Positions 8,340-18,137 of a DNA stretch of 64,000 nt are shown one piece after another. The stretch's first letter is position 1. Every line of letters begins with the position of its first letter. Position numbers and translations under genes: made by a program. This DNA comes from Lichenicoccus sp965213775. Its GTDB lineage: Bacteria > Pseudomonadota > Alphaproteobacteria > Acetobacterales > Acetobacteraceae. Under the pieces are notes generated by a model that saw nothing but the letters and a program-made list of their open reading frames with translations, ran no database searches and was not told where the DNA came from. The stretch is from the NCBI GenBank assembly GCA_965213775.1, contig CBDCAC010000004.1, positions 1 through 64,000 on the forward strand, read 5' to 3'.

Positions 8340-9359
8340 TCATCGCAGGCTCGCCGCCACGCGGGCGTCGGCGGCCGCCGCCTCGATGGTCCTGGCGACG
8401 CGGATCGCGGTGATCGAGCGACGCAGCCAGTGGCCGACCACCAGGGCCGCATCGTCCCAGCGACGCGTCCCGGCCTGGTGCGGCAGGCGGTCGAGGTAGT
8501 CGGCGATCGAGGCCGCGTCCCGGCGCGCCTCGATCCGGCGGCGGCAGCCCTCGAGCTCCGCCGCGGTGCGCGCCTCGACGACGTTGCGCGGCAGGTCCGG
8601 AAGCTGCGGCAGCGCGCCGCGCAGGTAGCGGTGCACGTCGCGTCGGTGCTCGCGCAGCAGGGTGTCGGCGTCGTATTCGGGATGGCCCTGGAGGCAGAGC
8701 ACGCCGCCGCCGCGCGGATGGACGAACATGTCCGCACCGGTCGCCTCGCCGCGGGTCAGGATGACGTGGCCGGCCCGCTCCAGCGCGGCCGGATCGAGGT
8801 CGTTGGTGCGCGAATGCGGCACGTGCAGCACCGCCGGCGCGCCGGCCAGCAGCGGGTGCCGTGCCGCCGTATGGTGGGCGAACACGCCGGAGAGCTTTGC
8901 CGGCAGGCGACGGCGCGCGATGCCGTCCCAGTGCAGCACGGCGGCGTGCGCGGCCAGGCAGGACAGCAGCACCGGGACGCCGGCGCGCTCGGCGAGATCA
9001 AGCCGAGTCACCAGCTCTGCCCAGAACGGCTCCTCGGGCAGGGCGGCCCGGCTCGGCTCGGTGCCGGTGATGATGATCAGGTCGGGTATCAAGTCGGGGA
9101 TCAGGTCGGGCGCCCAGGTCGCGGGGCGCCGGGTGGGCGACGCTCCGGCCGAGGCGCCGCCTGGGGCCTGGCCGAGAAGCTCATGACGCCACTCGACCGC
9201 CATCGTCGGCATCGCGAGGCTGATCAGCCGGCTGAACTGGCACGCCGTGCGGCCGCGCGCGGCGGGCGGCATGTTGTTGACCAGCTCGATGACCAGGCTC
9301 GGCGCCGCACCCGGCGGACGGGGGGCCCGGTGCGGCAGCGCGACCAGGCAGCCGGTCAC
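8340..9359 (-). CDS. Homoserine O-acyltransferase-like protein (MetA family)
   Basis: A 339-residue MetA-type homoserine O-succinyl/acetyltransferase. The catalytic Cys (about residue 134) is in LLSCLAAHAA, and the His-Glu pair is in QGHPEYD (about residues 226 and 228). The family N-terminal motif IELVNNMP is present. The best start is GTG at 9359, which overlaps the upstream metY-like stop as GTGA; the frame is open further upstream only as a shadow. MetA activates homoserine for sulfur incorporation and is normally a housekeeping enzyme. Here it sits inside an NRPS-like operon, so it may supply O-acylhomoserine to the adjacent PLP enzyme for a secondary product. The acyl donor cannot be assigned confidently. 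Confidence 0.8.
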   Translation of the reverse strand: MTGCLVALPHRAPRPPGAAPSLVIELVNNMPPAARGRTACQFSRLISLAMPTMAVEWRHELLGQAPGGASAGASPTRRPATWAPDLIPDLIPDLIIITGTEPSRAALPEEPFWAELVTRLDLAERAGVPVLLSCLAAHAAVLHWDGIARRRLPAKLSGVFAHHTAARHPLLAGAPAVLHVPHSRTNDLDPAALERAGHVILTRGEATGADMFVHPRGGGVLCLQGHPEYDADTLLREHRRDVHRYLRGALPQLPDLPRNVVEARTAAELEGCRRRIEARRDAASIADYLDRLPHQAGTRRWDDAALVVGHWLRRSITAIRVARTIEAAAADARVAASLR

Positions 9360-10681
9360 GCGGGCACCGTGCCGGCGCGGATCGAGCCGACCGGCCGTGA
9401 CGGGCGCGATGCGGCGGCCGACAGCGCACCGTCGAGATCGGCCAGGATGTCGTCGATATGCTCGATGCCGACGCTGAGCCGCACGGTCTCCAGGGTGATG
9501 CCGGCCTCGCGTCGCTGTTCCTCGGTCAGTTGGCGATGCGTGGTCGAGGCCGGGTGGGTGGCGAGCGACTTCGCGTCGCCGAGATTGACCAGGCGCCTGA
9601 ACAGGCGGAGCCCGTCGAGGAAGTCGCGGCCGGCGTCGAAGCCGCCGCGCACGCCGAAGGTGAGCAGGGACGGACATCGCCCGCCGAGATAGCGACGCAC
9701 CATGGCGTGCTGCGGATTATCGGCGTGGCCGCCGTAATTCACCCAAGCGACCCTCGGGTCGCTGCGCAGGAAGTCCGCGACCAGCCGGGCATTGGCGACG
9801 TGGCGCTCGATGCGCAGCGGCAGCGTCTCGATCCCCTGCAGGATCAGGAACGCGTTCAGCGGCGACAGCGTGGCGCCGGTGTTGCGCAGGCACACGGTGC
9901 GGCAGCGTGCGACGTAGGCGGAGGCGCCGAACTGCTCGGTGTAGACGACGTCGTGATACGAGGGCTCCGGGCGCGAGAACATCGCGAAGCGGTCGGCGTG
10001 ACGCGCCCAGGGAAACCGTCCGGCATCGACGATGATGCCGCCGAGCGAGTTGCCGTGGCCGCCCATGAACTTGGTCAGCGAGTGCAGCACCACGTCCGCG
10101 CCGTGCTCGATCGGACGCAGCAGCATCGGCGTCGCCACCGTGTTGTCCACGATCAGCGGCACGCCGTGGCGATGCGCGACCTCGGCCAATGCGGCGAGAT
10201 CGGCGACGTGACCGGCCGGGTTGCTGACGCTCTCGCAATAGACCGCGCGGGTGTTGCGATCGATCAGTGCCTCCACGTCGGCGGCATCGCCGCTGCGGGC
10301 GAAGCGCGCCTCGACCCCCTGCACCCGGAACACGTGGGCGAACAAGGTCAGGGTCGCGCCGTAGAGGTAGGGTAGCGAGACGAAGTTGCTGCCCGCTTCG
10401 ACCAGGTTCATCAGGGCGTAGTGCACCGCGGCCGCGCCGGCGCCGACGCTGAGCGCTTCGACGCCGCCTTCCAGGGCGGCCACCCGACGCTCCAGCACGG
10501 CGTTGGTCGGATTGCCGATGCGCGTGTAGATGTTGCCCGTCTGCTCGAGGTTGAACAGGGCCGCGCCGTGATCGGCGCTGTCGAACTCGAAGCCGACCGT
10601 CTGGTAGATCGGCACGGCACAGGCATGGGTCGCCGGGTCGCCGTCGTAGCCGGCATGGATCGCGAGCGTCTCAGGCTTCAT
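9356..10681 (-). CDS. O-acetylhomoserine sulfhydrylase-like PLP enzyme (MetY/Cys-Met metabolism family)
   Basis: A 441-residue Cys/Met-metabolism PLP-dependent enzyme. The PLP lysine is about residue 204 in SLTKFMGGHG, and the family signature YTRIGNPT is near residue 52. Its closest resemblance is to O-acetylhomoserine aminocarboxypropyltransferases, which replace the gamma-acyloxy group of O-acylhomoserine with sulfide or another nucleophile. The ATG at 10681 gives the normal MetY N-terminus (MKPETLAIHAG). It overlaps the MetA-like gene by 4 bases, and their products plausibly act in sequence. A non-sulfide nucleophile is possible because family members are recruited into natural-product pathways. 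No SAM riboswitch was recognised in the 119 bases upstream. Confidence 0.87.
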   Translation of the reverse strand: MKPETLAIHAGYDGDPATHACAVPIYQTVGFEFDSADHGAALFNLEQTGNIYTRIGNPTNAVLERRVAALEGGVEALSVGAGAAAVHYALMNLVEAGSNFVSLPYLYGATLTLFAHVFRVQGVEARFARSGDAADVEALIDRNTRAVYCESVSNPAGHVADLAALAEVAHRHGVPLIVDNTVATPMLLRPIEHGADVVLHSLTKFMGGHGNSLGGIIVDAGRFPWARHADRFAMFSRPEPSYHDVVYTEQFGASAYVARCRTVCLRNTGATLSPLNAFLILQGIETLPLRIERHVANARLVADFLRSDPRVAWVNYGGHADNPQHAMVRRYLGGRCPSLLTFGVRGGFDAGRDFLDGLRLFRRLVNLGDAKSLATHPASTTHRQLTEEQRREAGITLETVRLSVGIEHIDDILADLDGALSAAASRPSRPVGSIRAGTVPA

Positions 10682-10800
10682 CCCGCATTGGCTCCAGCGT
10701 TGCAGAGTGCGAACCGGGCGATCCCGTTCGCCCGCCACGGCCTTCAGGACGATGCGGCTCCGACCCGGGGCGCCGCGACCCCATGCATCGCGCGCCCGGG

Positions 10801-11610
10801 CTAGGCGGCGACGAGAGGCGGCCCGGCCGGGGCCTGGGTGTCGGCGGCGGCCAGCTGCTCGGCGATCGCGCTCCAAAACGCGCACCTCGCCTCGAGCGAG
10901 CGCAGGGCGGACTGCGTCGCCTCCTCCCAGCGCGTCTCATCCTGGCCGCAGAGCCGACGCAGCATCTCGACCGCCTTCGGACCGTGATCGTCGCCGTCGA
11001 GCGCGATGTGTCGCTCGAGATACCGCACGAACAGGTCGGCCTGCCCGCCGTCGAGGCGTACCGTGCGCACCAGGTTCTCGAAGATCAGGGCGATCGAGTC
11101 TTCGCGTCCGTAGGTGAACGATGCGGCGATGACGTGCGGCTTGCCGCTGGCGAGCAGCGAGAAGGTGGTGCCGACGAAGGCGCGCGCGGCGGCAGGTGCC
11201 TCGCACAGCACGAGGGCTTCGTCGAGCGCCACGTCGTACTCGATCAGGCGCACGAGATGCCGTATCGGTCCGCTATCGGCGCCGACCTGCTCCATCGCGC
11301 GGAGGTAGTACTCGAAATGGCCAATGGTGAGGCCGTCGAACGAGTCGCTCTCCTCCTCCAGCACCAGCTGATTGATCAGGCGACGCGTCAGCGGGTCGCC
11401 GACCGGACGCCACGGCAACCCGATGCCGGTCAGCGACCGCTGCAATCCCTTGAGCAGGGACATGAAGTCCCACACGGCGAAGACGTGATGCTCCATGAAC
11501 ACGCGCAACGCGTCGCGGGAGGAAATACGGCCGTAGAGCGGATGCAGATCGAGTGCAGCACGAAGTTGTTCAAGTCGCTGCGACAATATTACCGTCTGAT
11601 CTTGTTGCAT
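10801..11610 (-). CDS. DUF3050 protein, haem-oxygenase-like fold, candidate diiron oxidase
   Basis: A 269-residue protein of the DUF3050 type with a helical haem-oxygenase-like pattern. Potential metal ligands fall on three helices: Glu40 (in FMEHH), Glu85-87 with His98 (EEESD...GHFEYY), and His201, Asp205 and His209 (ERHIALDGDDH). This arrangement recalls haem-oxygenase-like diiron oxidases, which hydroxylate, cleave or decarboxylate amino acids. The last motif differs slightly in spacing from the usual HxxxDxxH. The ATG at 11610 is preferred; a longer version would begin with TTG at 11682. It appears to be the promoter-proximal gene of the PLP/MetA/PCP-TE/A operon, although a 119-base gap follows it. 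Confidence 0.75.
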   Translation of the reverse strand: MQQDQTVILSQRLEQLRAALDLHPLYGRISSRDALRVFMEHHVFAVWDFMSLLKGLQRSLTGIGLPWRPVGDPLTRRLINQLVLEEESDSFDGLTIGHFEYYLRAMEQVGADSGPIRHLVRLIEYDVALDEALVLCEAPAAARAFVGTTFSLLASGKPHVIAASFTYGREDSIALIFENLVRTVRLDGGQADLFVRYLERHIALDGDDHGPKAVEMLRRLCGQDETRWEEATQSALRSLEARCAFWSAIAEQLAAADTQAPAGPPLVAA

Positions 11611-11708
11611 GATGCTGGCCCCGGAACGATAGGCTTCGACGATATGTCCGCGATGCTGGCTAAAGAAGGAGGCCTGATCCAATTTTTTAGATAGATTTGT
11701 ATCTGACT

Positions 11709-11736
11709 ACTCTAGGATCACGAATCGATGCAACAA
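11709..11736 (-). promoter_or_regulatory. Candidate promoter of the DUF3050-NRPS operon
   Basis: In an AT-richer stretch upstream of the DUF3050 gene, the minus strand reads TTGTTG (complement of 11731-11736), 16 bases, then TAGAGT (complement of 11709-11714). This resembles a sigma-70-type -35/-10 pair about 100 bases ahead of the ATG at 11610. The assignment is by eye. Apart from this, 11611-11892 shows no gene. Confidence 0.3.
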
Positions 11737-11892
11737 CGACGCTTGACCCTACACGATCACAACTTTGTGTCTGCTTCACCCCTGATCCGCGTCGCCGGCG
11801 CCCAGGTGGATCACGAGGCAAGCCGAGGTTCGGCCGGCGGAGGGACACGAAGCTTGGGTGCCTACTGAGCTGCTCGACCTGGTCCACGCAAC

Positions 11893-12258
11893 TTGGCCGA
11901 GTGCGATCGAGCCTTGCGAGTCTTCAGGTTCTGGCCCCTCGCAGCTTCACACGGACGTCGATGTGGCGGCGTTACGAACGTCGAATGCGATCCCATAGAC
12001 ATCAGCTTCGATCCTGCGAAGCGAGCCGAGACCCTGGGCCGCCGGAAGCTTGAGTTCGCCGATGCCGGGCTGATGGTCGCAGGCCGGGCGGTCACCGGTC
12101 AGGATATCCGCCGCGACTACGATGAGGACCGCGACATCACCGCTGGGCACCTCGGAGGACGCTGCGTGGTGCCGGTCTGGACTCCCCGCGACGACAGTCG
12201 TCGCATCGTGCCTATGAGGTACGCGCGTGCTAACGAAGAAGCAGCCCGGTTCGGCTGA
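11893..12258 (+). CDS. brnT: BrnT-family toxin (start uncertain, possibly decayed)
   Basis: The segment from 11995 to the stop matches the BrnT ribonuclease toxin fold: ISFDPAKRAETL, EFADAGLMV, the RRDYDEDRDITAG stretch, VVPVWTPRDDSRRIVPMR, and a terminal EEAARFG. A typical BrnT is about 90 residues, which would place the start at 11995. That codon is ATA, where MDI(S/E)FDP would be expected, so the native ATG may have mutated. The coordinates given begin at the first alternative start in frame, TTG at 11893; another TTG lies at 11914. No convincing ribosome-binding site is seen for any of them. The gene overlaps brnA by 32 bases, as is usual for this pair. Confidence 0.7.
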   Translation: MAECDRALRVFRFWPLAASHGRRCGGVTNVECDPIDISFDPAKRAETLGRRKLEFADAGLMVAGRAVTGQDIRRDYDEDRDITAGHLGGRCVVPVWTPRDDSRRIVPMRYARANEEAARFG

Positions 12259-12538
12259 GTGGACCGATCCGGACGATGCGCCGGAACCCGCGCGCGATAC
12301 GCTCGAGCGTGCCGGGTTCTTCAAGGGCGACCAAGTCATCCGGCGCGGTCGCGGTCGGCCTCGATCCGACGCACCGAAGGAGCAGGTCGACATCCGGCTC
12401 GATCAGGACGTGCCGGAGCGCCTATGGGCAGCCGGGCCGGGCTGGCAGACGCGGATCAACACCATGCTGCGGGCATCGCTCGGCCTCGACAGGCAGGCGC
12501 TGGGCGATTCAGGAGCGCATCCCGGCCTGTTTTCCTAG
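12227..12538 (+). CDS. brnA: BrnA-family antitoxin
   Basis: A 103-residue protein whose C-terminal half carries the BrnA ribbon-helix-helix region: GRGRPRSDAPKEQVDIRLDQD, followed by WQTRINTMLR. BrnA binds BrnT and represses the operon promoter. The start is GTG at 12227 within the 3' end of brnT. No other plausible start gives the family N-terminus. The gene lies about 220 bases from the 3' end of tRNA-Ser, in an otherwise gene-free stretch (12539-12754 shows nothing recognisable). Confidence 0.8.
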   Translation: MLTKKQPGSAEWTDPDDAPEPARDTLERAGFFKGDQVIRRGRGRPRSDAPKEQVDIRLDQDVPERLWAAGPGWQTRINTMLRASLGLDRQALGDSGAHPGLFS

Positions 12539-12754
12539 CAGCGCCCTGGGTTTTCGGTCCCGCCGCTCTCTGTCCCCGTGGTGCGGGCTGCCCGGTGATG
12601 GCCTGATCGACCTGGTGCCTGGCTTGAGCAGGAAGAGATGCCCGTATGCCCGGCACCGGCCCATGATCCCGTGCGGACCGTGGGGAAAACCTTAGGAACA
12701 ATGCCGCGTCCCGTCGATTTCGCCGTTCGATCGCGATATCTTAGGCTGGTGCGT

Positions 12755-12844
12755 TGGCGGAGGGAGTGGGATTCGAACCCACGGTACGCTTTCACGCACA
12801 CACGCTTTCCAAGCGTGCGCCTTAAGCCGCTCGGCCATCCCTCC
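12755..12844 (-). tRNA. tRNA-Ser(GGA)
   Basis: The reverse complement folds as a class II tRNA: a GGAGGGA/TCCCTCC acceptor stem, a D-arm with GCCGAGCGGC, anticodon loop CTTGGAAAG with anticodon GGA, a long variable arm and GGTTCGAATCC in the T-arm. The discriminator is G and the CCA end is encoded (complement of 12755-12757). The region 12845-13077 downstream on the plus strand shows no gene. Confidence 0.97.
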
Positions 12845-13077
12845 GGCGCAAGCTCCGGCCCTGCCAGGGCCGCGGACCATAGCAAAAGCCGGGTTGGAGG
12901 CAAGCTTTGCCCCGCCCCGAGCGCCCCCGAGCGCCCTCGTCAGCCCCATCTGCGTGGCGATGGGCAAATCGACCTCGGACCGCGTCGTGGGCCGACGGGG
13001 GCAGGCTTCGCGATCTGTCTTAACGATCGGTAAAGCTCTCGGGACTAGCATGCGGCGCTGGGGCGGGGACGGGGTTG

Positions 13078-14547
13078 ATGATCTTGAGGGCAGCGGTCCG
13101 GCGGGGGACGCACGCCGGCGAGATCGGACGCGCGGCCTCGAGCGCCGTCGCGGATGCGGCGCTCAGACGCGGTGACTACGCGCCGGCGGTGGATGCGCTT
13201 CGCCACATCCTGTCGATCGATCCGGACGATGTTCGCCTGCTGCTCAACCTCGGCGGCGCGCTCAAGGAGCTCGGGCGCCTCGAGGAGGCTGAGCCCGTGC
13301 TCGCGCGTGCCGTCGGCCTCGATCCGCGGCATCACGGTGCCTGGTCCAACCTCGGCGCCGTCAGCCTCGAGCTGCAGCGCTACGATGACGCGATCGCGGC
13401 GTTCTCGAACGCCATCCGCCTGAAGCCGGATCACGCGCCGGCCCTGTCCGGTCTGGGCGTCACGCTGCGGCGACGCGGCCTGCCGCGGGAGGCGCTGCCG
13501 TTCTTCGATCTCGCGGTCGCCGTCGCGCCCGACGACATCGATCTCCGGACCTGGCGGGCGATGGCGTGGCTCGGCGCCGGAGACTACCTGCGCGGCTTCG
13601 CCGAGTATGAATGGCGCCTCCACGCGGGCAACGTGCTGCCAGAGGTTCCCAACGCGCCGCGCTGGAAGGGGGAGCCCCTGGCCGGTCGCACGCTGCTCGT
13701 GCATGGCGAGGGCGGCCTGGGAGACTGCCTGCAGTTCTGCCGCTATCTCCCGATGCTGCGCGCGCTCGACTGCCGCGTCATCGTGCAGGTGGCACGGCCC
13801 CTGGTCCGGCTGTTCTCCCGCCTGCCGGGCGTCGACGGCATCCTGTGCAGCGGCGAGCGGCCACCGGTCTATGATCTCGCCTGCTCGGTGATGAGCCTGC
13901 CCCATATCCTGCGCACGACGATCGACACCGTGCCCTATGCAGACGGCTATCTCGCCGCGGATCCGGCCATCGTGTCGCGGTGGCGCGAGCTGGTGGACCG
14001 GGATGTCGCGTGCTGGAGGACCCGCGTGGCCGGCGACCACGCGGCACCGCTCAAGGTCGGCCTGGTCTGGTCGGGCGGCAAGCGGCCCTGGCACCTCGAG
14101 AACACGCTGATCGACAGGCGCCGCTCGATGACGCTCGCCAACCTGGCGCCGCTCGCGGCGGCGGGCGACGACATCGTGTTCTACAGCCTGCAGCTCGGCG
14201 AGCCGCGGGCCGAGGCGGCGAGCCCGCCGCACGGCCTCCATCTCGTCGATCACACCGACCGGATCGAGGATTTCGACGACACCGCCGGCCTGGTCTCGCT
14301 GCTCGACCTGGTGATCGCGGTCGATACCTCGACGGCGCATCTGGCGGCGGCGCTGGGACGCCCGGTCTGGCTGCTCTCGCGCTATGACCAGTGCTGGCGA
14401 TGGCTTCCCGGCCGTCGGGACAGTCCCTGGTACAGCACGATGCGGCTCTATACGCAGCCGGCTCCGTTCGACTGGTCGATGCCGGTCGGGCAGATCGTCA
14501 CCGATCTCGCGGAACTCGCGGAAGGTCGCAGACGCGCCCCGTGCTGA
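13078..14547 (+). CDS. TPR-repeat protein with glycosyltransferase family 9-like C-terminal domain
   Basis: A roughly 489-residue protein. Residues about 25-160 form three to four tetratricopeptide repeats (for example DVRLLLNLGGALKELGRLEEA and AWSNLGAVSLELQRYDDAI). The remainder resembles the ADP-heptose/glycosyltransferase-9-like domain often fused to TPRs, with HGEGGLGDCLQF, KVGLVWSGG and the ending DLVIAVDTSTAHLAAALG. These proteins are presumed sugar transferases, sometimes of protein O-linked sugars; donor and acceptor are unknown. The ATG at 13078 follows a G-rich ribosome-binding site, with TTG at 13075 as an alternative. Its stop lies about 50 bases from the convergent lepA stop. Confidence 0.8.
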   Translation: MILRAAVRRGTHAGEIGRAASSAVADAALRRGDYAPAVDALRHILSIDPDDVRLLLNLGGALKELGRLEEAEPVLARAVGLDPRHHGAWSNLGAVSLELQRYDDAIAAFSNAIRLKPDHAPALSGLGVTLRRRGLPREALPFFDLAVAVAPDDIDLRTWRAMAWLGAGDYLRGFAEYEWRLHAGNVLPEVPNAPRWKGEPLAGRTLLVHGEGGLGDCLQFCRYLPMLRALDCRVIVQVARPLVRLFSRLPGVDGILCSGERPPVYDLACSVMSLPHILRTTIDTVPYADGYLAADPAIVSRWRELVDRDVACWRTRVAGDHAAPLKVGLVWSGGKRPWHLENTLIDRRRSMTLANLAPLAAAGDDIVFYSLQLGEPRAEAASPPHGLHLVDHTDRIEDFDDTAGLVSLLDLVIAVDTSTAHLAAALGRPVWLLSRYDQCWRWLPGRRDSPWYSTMRLYTQPAPFDWSMPVGQIVTDLAELAEGRRRAPC

Positions 14548-14598
14548 AGCTCGTGCGGCGCTGCGCCATCCGCGCGGCGCCCGCTCTCGAGACGGCTC

Positions 14599-16404
<1,806 letters not shown>

Positions 16405-16461
16405 GGCCGCAGCAATAGGCGCATACGCGGCAAAAGTCAGCTTCCGCGCCCACAACGACGG

Positions 16462-16839
16462 TCACGGCAGCAGCAGCGGCGAGGCGGCGGATCGAAGGGT
16501 CCCGGCCGTAGCCGGCTCGGCGAGCTGCGGCTGGGCAAGGTTTGGCTCGGCAAGGTTTGGCTCGGCAAGGTCCGGCACGCCGCAGGCGCGCAGGAAGTCC
16601 GCGATGCCGTCGAGGATGCGCGGGTCGCGGGTGCGGTCGGCCGCGTCGCCGACGGGCACCCAGATGATGGTCTCGTAGCGGGCACGTGTCAGCAGCACCC
16701 GGTAGGTGTTCAGCCGGTACGCGATCTTGTGCGTATCACGCGCGACCTGCCAGTCGGTGCCGCAGAAAGATCGCACCTGCCAGGCCCGCTGTGCGGGTAG
16801 ACGTATCAGATCCCCGTCCCAGCACAGTCCGACATGATC
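16462..16839 (-). pseudogene. 3' fragment of a DUF2075-type nuclease-helicase gene, separated from its 5' part by a transposon
   Basis: This encodes the C-terminal about 125 residues of a DUF2075 P-loop protein: DHVGLCWDGDL, IAYRLNTYRVLLTRARYETIIW and VPVGD. No start codon of its own is expected. Immediately upstream on the minus strand lies the IS1595-like element at 16848-21572. Removing the element plus one 8-bp target copy joins QGLEL (from the 5' fragment at 21573 onward) in frame to DHVGLCW here, restoring a protein of about 698 residues. The end of the frame contains four 15-bp tandem units giving LAEP/LAQP repeats. Confidence 0.93.
16516..16575. repeat. Four 15-bp tandem units inside the split helicase gene
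   Basis: Four consecutive 15-base units of the pattern CTCGGCAAGGTTTGG encode (on the minus strand) a repeating Leu-Ala-Glu/Gln-Pro-Asn/Gln tail. The unit length keeps frame. The repeat lies close to the C-terminus and could vary in copy number between strains. Confidence 0.85.
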
Positions 16840-16847
16840 GAGCTCCA
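16840..16847. repeat. 8-bp target-site duplication, left copy
   Basis: GAGCTCCA abuts the left terminal inverted repeat and is repeated exactly at 21573-21580. It derives from the CTGGAGCTC codons of the interrupted gene. Eight bases is the duplication size reported for IS1595-family elements. Confidence 0.9.
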
Positions 16848-16873
16848 CGGTATTCGGTAGCACCCGCCACCAC
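16848..16873 (+). repeat. Left terminal inverted repeat of the transposon
   Basis: A 26-base end beginning CGGTATTC and finishing GCACCCGCCACCAC. It matches the reverse complement of 21547-21572 at 23 of 26 positions; differences are at positions 9, 11 and 12. It lies directly inside the left target duplication. Confidence 0.92.
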
Positions 16874-17001
16874 GGCGATTGGAGAACTAGCGCCCGCTCC
16901 ACCCACACCTTCTTGGGAAGCCGAGAAGGTGAGCCGGCGCTGCTGCTGCAAACCGCGAACTGCGGTAGAACAATCGGTGATCGAGCGCCGAGTGACCGCC
17001 T

Positions 17002-17865
17002 ATGTCTGACTCCCCTTCAACGGACCAACCAAAGTCTCCAGAGCGGGCTGACACTGCCCCCCACGCCATGCGCCACAAGCGATACAGCGCCGACTATCAG
17101 ACTAGGCTCGATGCCTTTTTGTCAGGAAGGGGTATTCCGGCCTTTGTATTGGAGGTGGTGGGTTTCGCTTGGTTCATTGCGGACACTTTTGGTCGGGTTG
17201 ATTTCTGGAGATCGGTTGTGGCCGAGGTCGGCGGTAATGCCGAGATGTTAGGCGTTTTCTTAGGGCAACCCCTGTTCCCCGTGCTTCTTATGGTCGTTGG
17301 GGCATTTCTCTGGTGGTTCATAACCGAAGCTAAAACAAATCCGTACGATCGCGCGATGGCGAGTTCCCTCTGTTGGATTTTATCAGCCTTGATCGTGGTT
17401 CCTTTATCTAGCTTCGGTCTTTTCGCGGACTTTGTTAATACGAGTAGCATCTCGGGCGCCATTGAGTTTGCTGTAAATCAACAACAAGACCGAAGTTTTA
17501 CGACACAGCAGACAACGTTGTTGTATAGCGCCTTACGTAAGATCGCTGAGGGATTACCTAAGTTTCAAGTGCTGGCAACCCATGACCCGGAGACGCTTCA
17601 ATATGCGTGCCTCATCATGCAGTCTTTGTACTCAGCAAATGTGAAACTTCTAAACGGCGAAGCGGGCTCATCTCGCCCGGCAGCATCGGACGTCTACAGC
17701 ACATCTGATCGTGGCATCATGATTGTTGTCGAAAATCCTATGGCTCCGCCAAAAGCTGCTCTTGATTTACAAGATGCATTTGGCGCTGCTGATATTAAAA
17801 CCCACGTGATTAAGGGGGCAGATCTGCATGGCGACGACTTGTTTTTGCTGGTTGGTCCGAAATAG
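17002..17865 (+). CDS. Passenger membrane protein with three TM helices, unknown function
   Basis: A 287-residue protein I cannot name. After a hydrophilic N-terminus there are three hydrophobic helices at about residues 44-62, 92-108 and 122-145. A soluble C-terminal region of about 130 residues follows, ending FLLVGPK. That region reads like the small alpha/beta domain often found behind a few TM helices in uncharacterised bacterial proteins (a 'TLLYSALRKIAEG...VLATHDPETLQ...' pattern and a closing D-x-x-L-L-V-G). Base composition is AT-richer than the chromosome, consistent with horizontal origin. It is the leftmost passenger of the IS1595-like element, transcribed toward the convergent DUF6471 gene. 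Confidence 0.7.
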   Translation: MSDSPSTDQPKSPERADTAPHAMRHKRYSADYQTRLDAFLSGRGIPAFVLEVVGFAWFIADTFGRVDFWRSVVAEVGGNAEMLGVFLGQPLFPVLLMVVGAFLWWFITEAKTNPYDRAMASSLCWILSALIVVPLSSFGLFADFVNTSSISGAIEFAVNQQQDRSFTTQQTTLLYSALRKIAEGLPKFQVLATHDPETLQYACLIMQSLYSANVKLLNGEAGSSRPAASDVYSTSDRGIMIVVENPMAPPKAALDLQDAFGAADIKTHVIKGADLHGDDLFLLVGPK

Positions 17866-17881
17866 TTCTTGATGCGCTATA

Positions 17882-18121
17882 TTATAAGGGCTCTCGCAAC
17901 CGCACCGTATGGCATCTGATAGCCTCAAGGCACTGCACGAAGAACACAGCCGTAAAGCTACCCCGCGCAATCTTGTTTGCGATGTTCCGCTCCGATTCGT
18001 CCACGCCCAGCGGTTCCAGCTTCGCGGCCAATTCCTTGTAGCTGACATTCCGCCGCTTCAGCTCGGCCTTGAGGATGCCCTTCACGTAGTCGGTCCACTC
18101 GTCGGCACTATGCACGGCCAT
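17882..18121 (-). CDS. DUF6471 small DNA-binding-like protein
   Basis: A roughly 79-residue protein matching the DUF6471 pattern: W-x2-YVKGILKAELKRRNVSYKELAAKLE, then ERNIANKIARGSFTAVFFVQCLEAI. The 'SYKELAAKL...NIANKI' stretch looks like a helix-turn-helix of the Xre type. The preferred ATG is at 18121; ATGs at 18142 and 18145 would add eight residues and overlap a palindrome. It is divergent from the transposase with about 95 bases between them, so it may be a local regulator of transposition. It is convergent with the three-TM passenger gene. Confidence 0.72.
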   Translation of the reverse strand: MAVHSADEWTDYVKGILKAELKRRNVSYKELAAKLEPLGVDESERNIANKIARGSFTAVFFVQCLEAIRCHTVRLREPL

Positions 18122-18137
18122 CCCCTGATCCAGTGGG

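Noticed and set aside
10682..10800. Possible SAM riboswitch upstream of the metY-like gene
   Set aside because: The 119 bases were read for SAM-II-type conserved blocks and a pseudoknot pattern; none is visible, and the sequence is very GC-rich.
12755..12844. tRNA-Ser as the attachment site of an island holding the NRPS-like operon and brnTA
   Set aside because: No integrase gene and no second copy of the tRNA 3' end were seen in 5700-12750.
16462..16908. A free-standing 148-residue protein
   Set aside because: Its first residues are translated transposon end; the rest is the C-terminus of the interrupted helicase, so it is not an independent gene.
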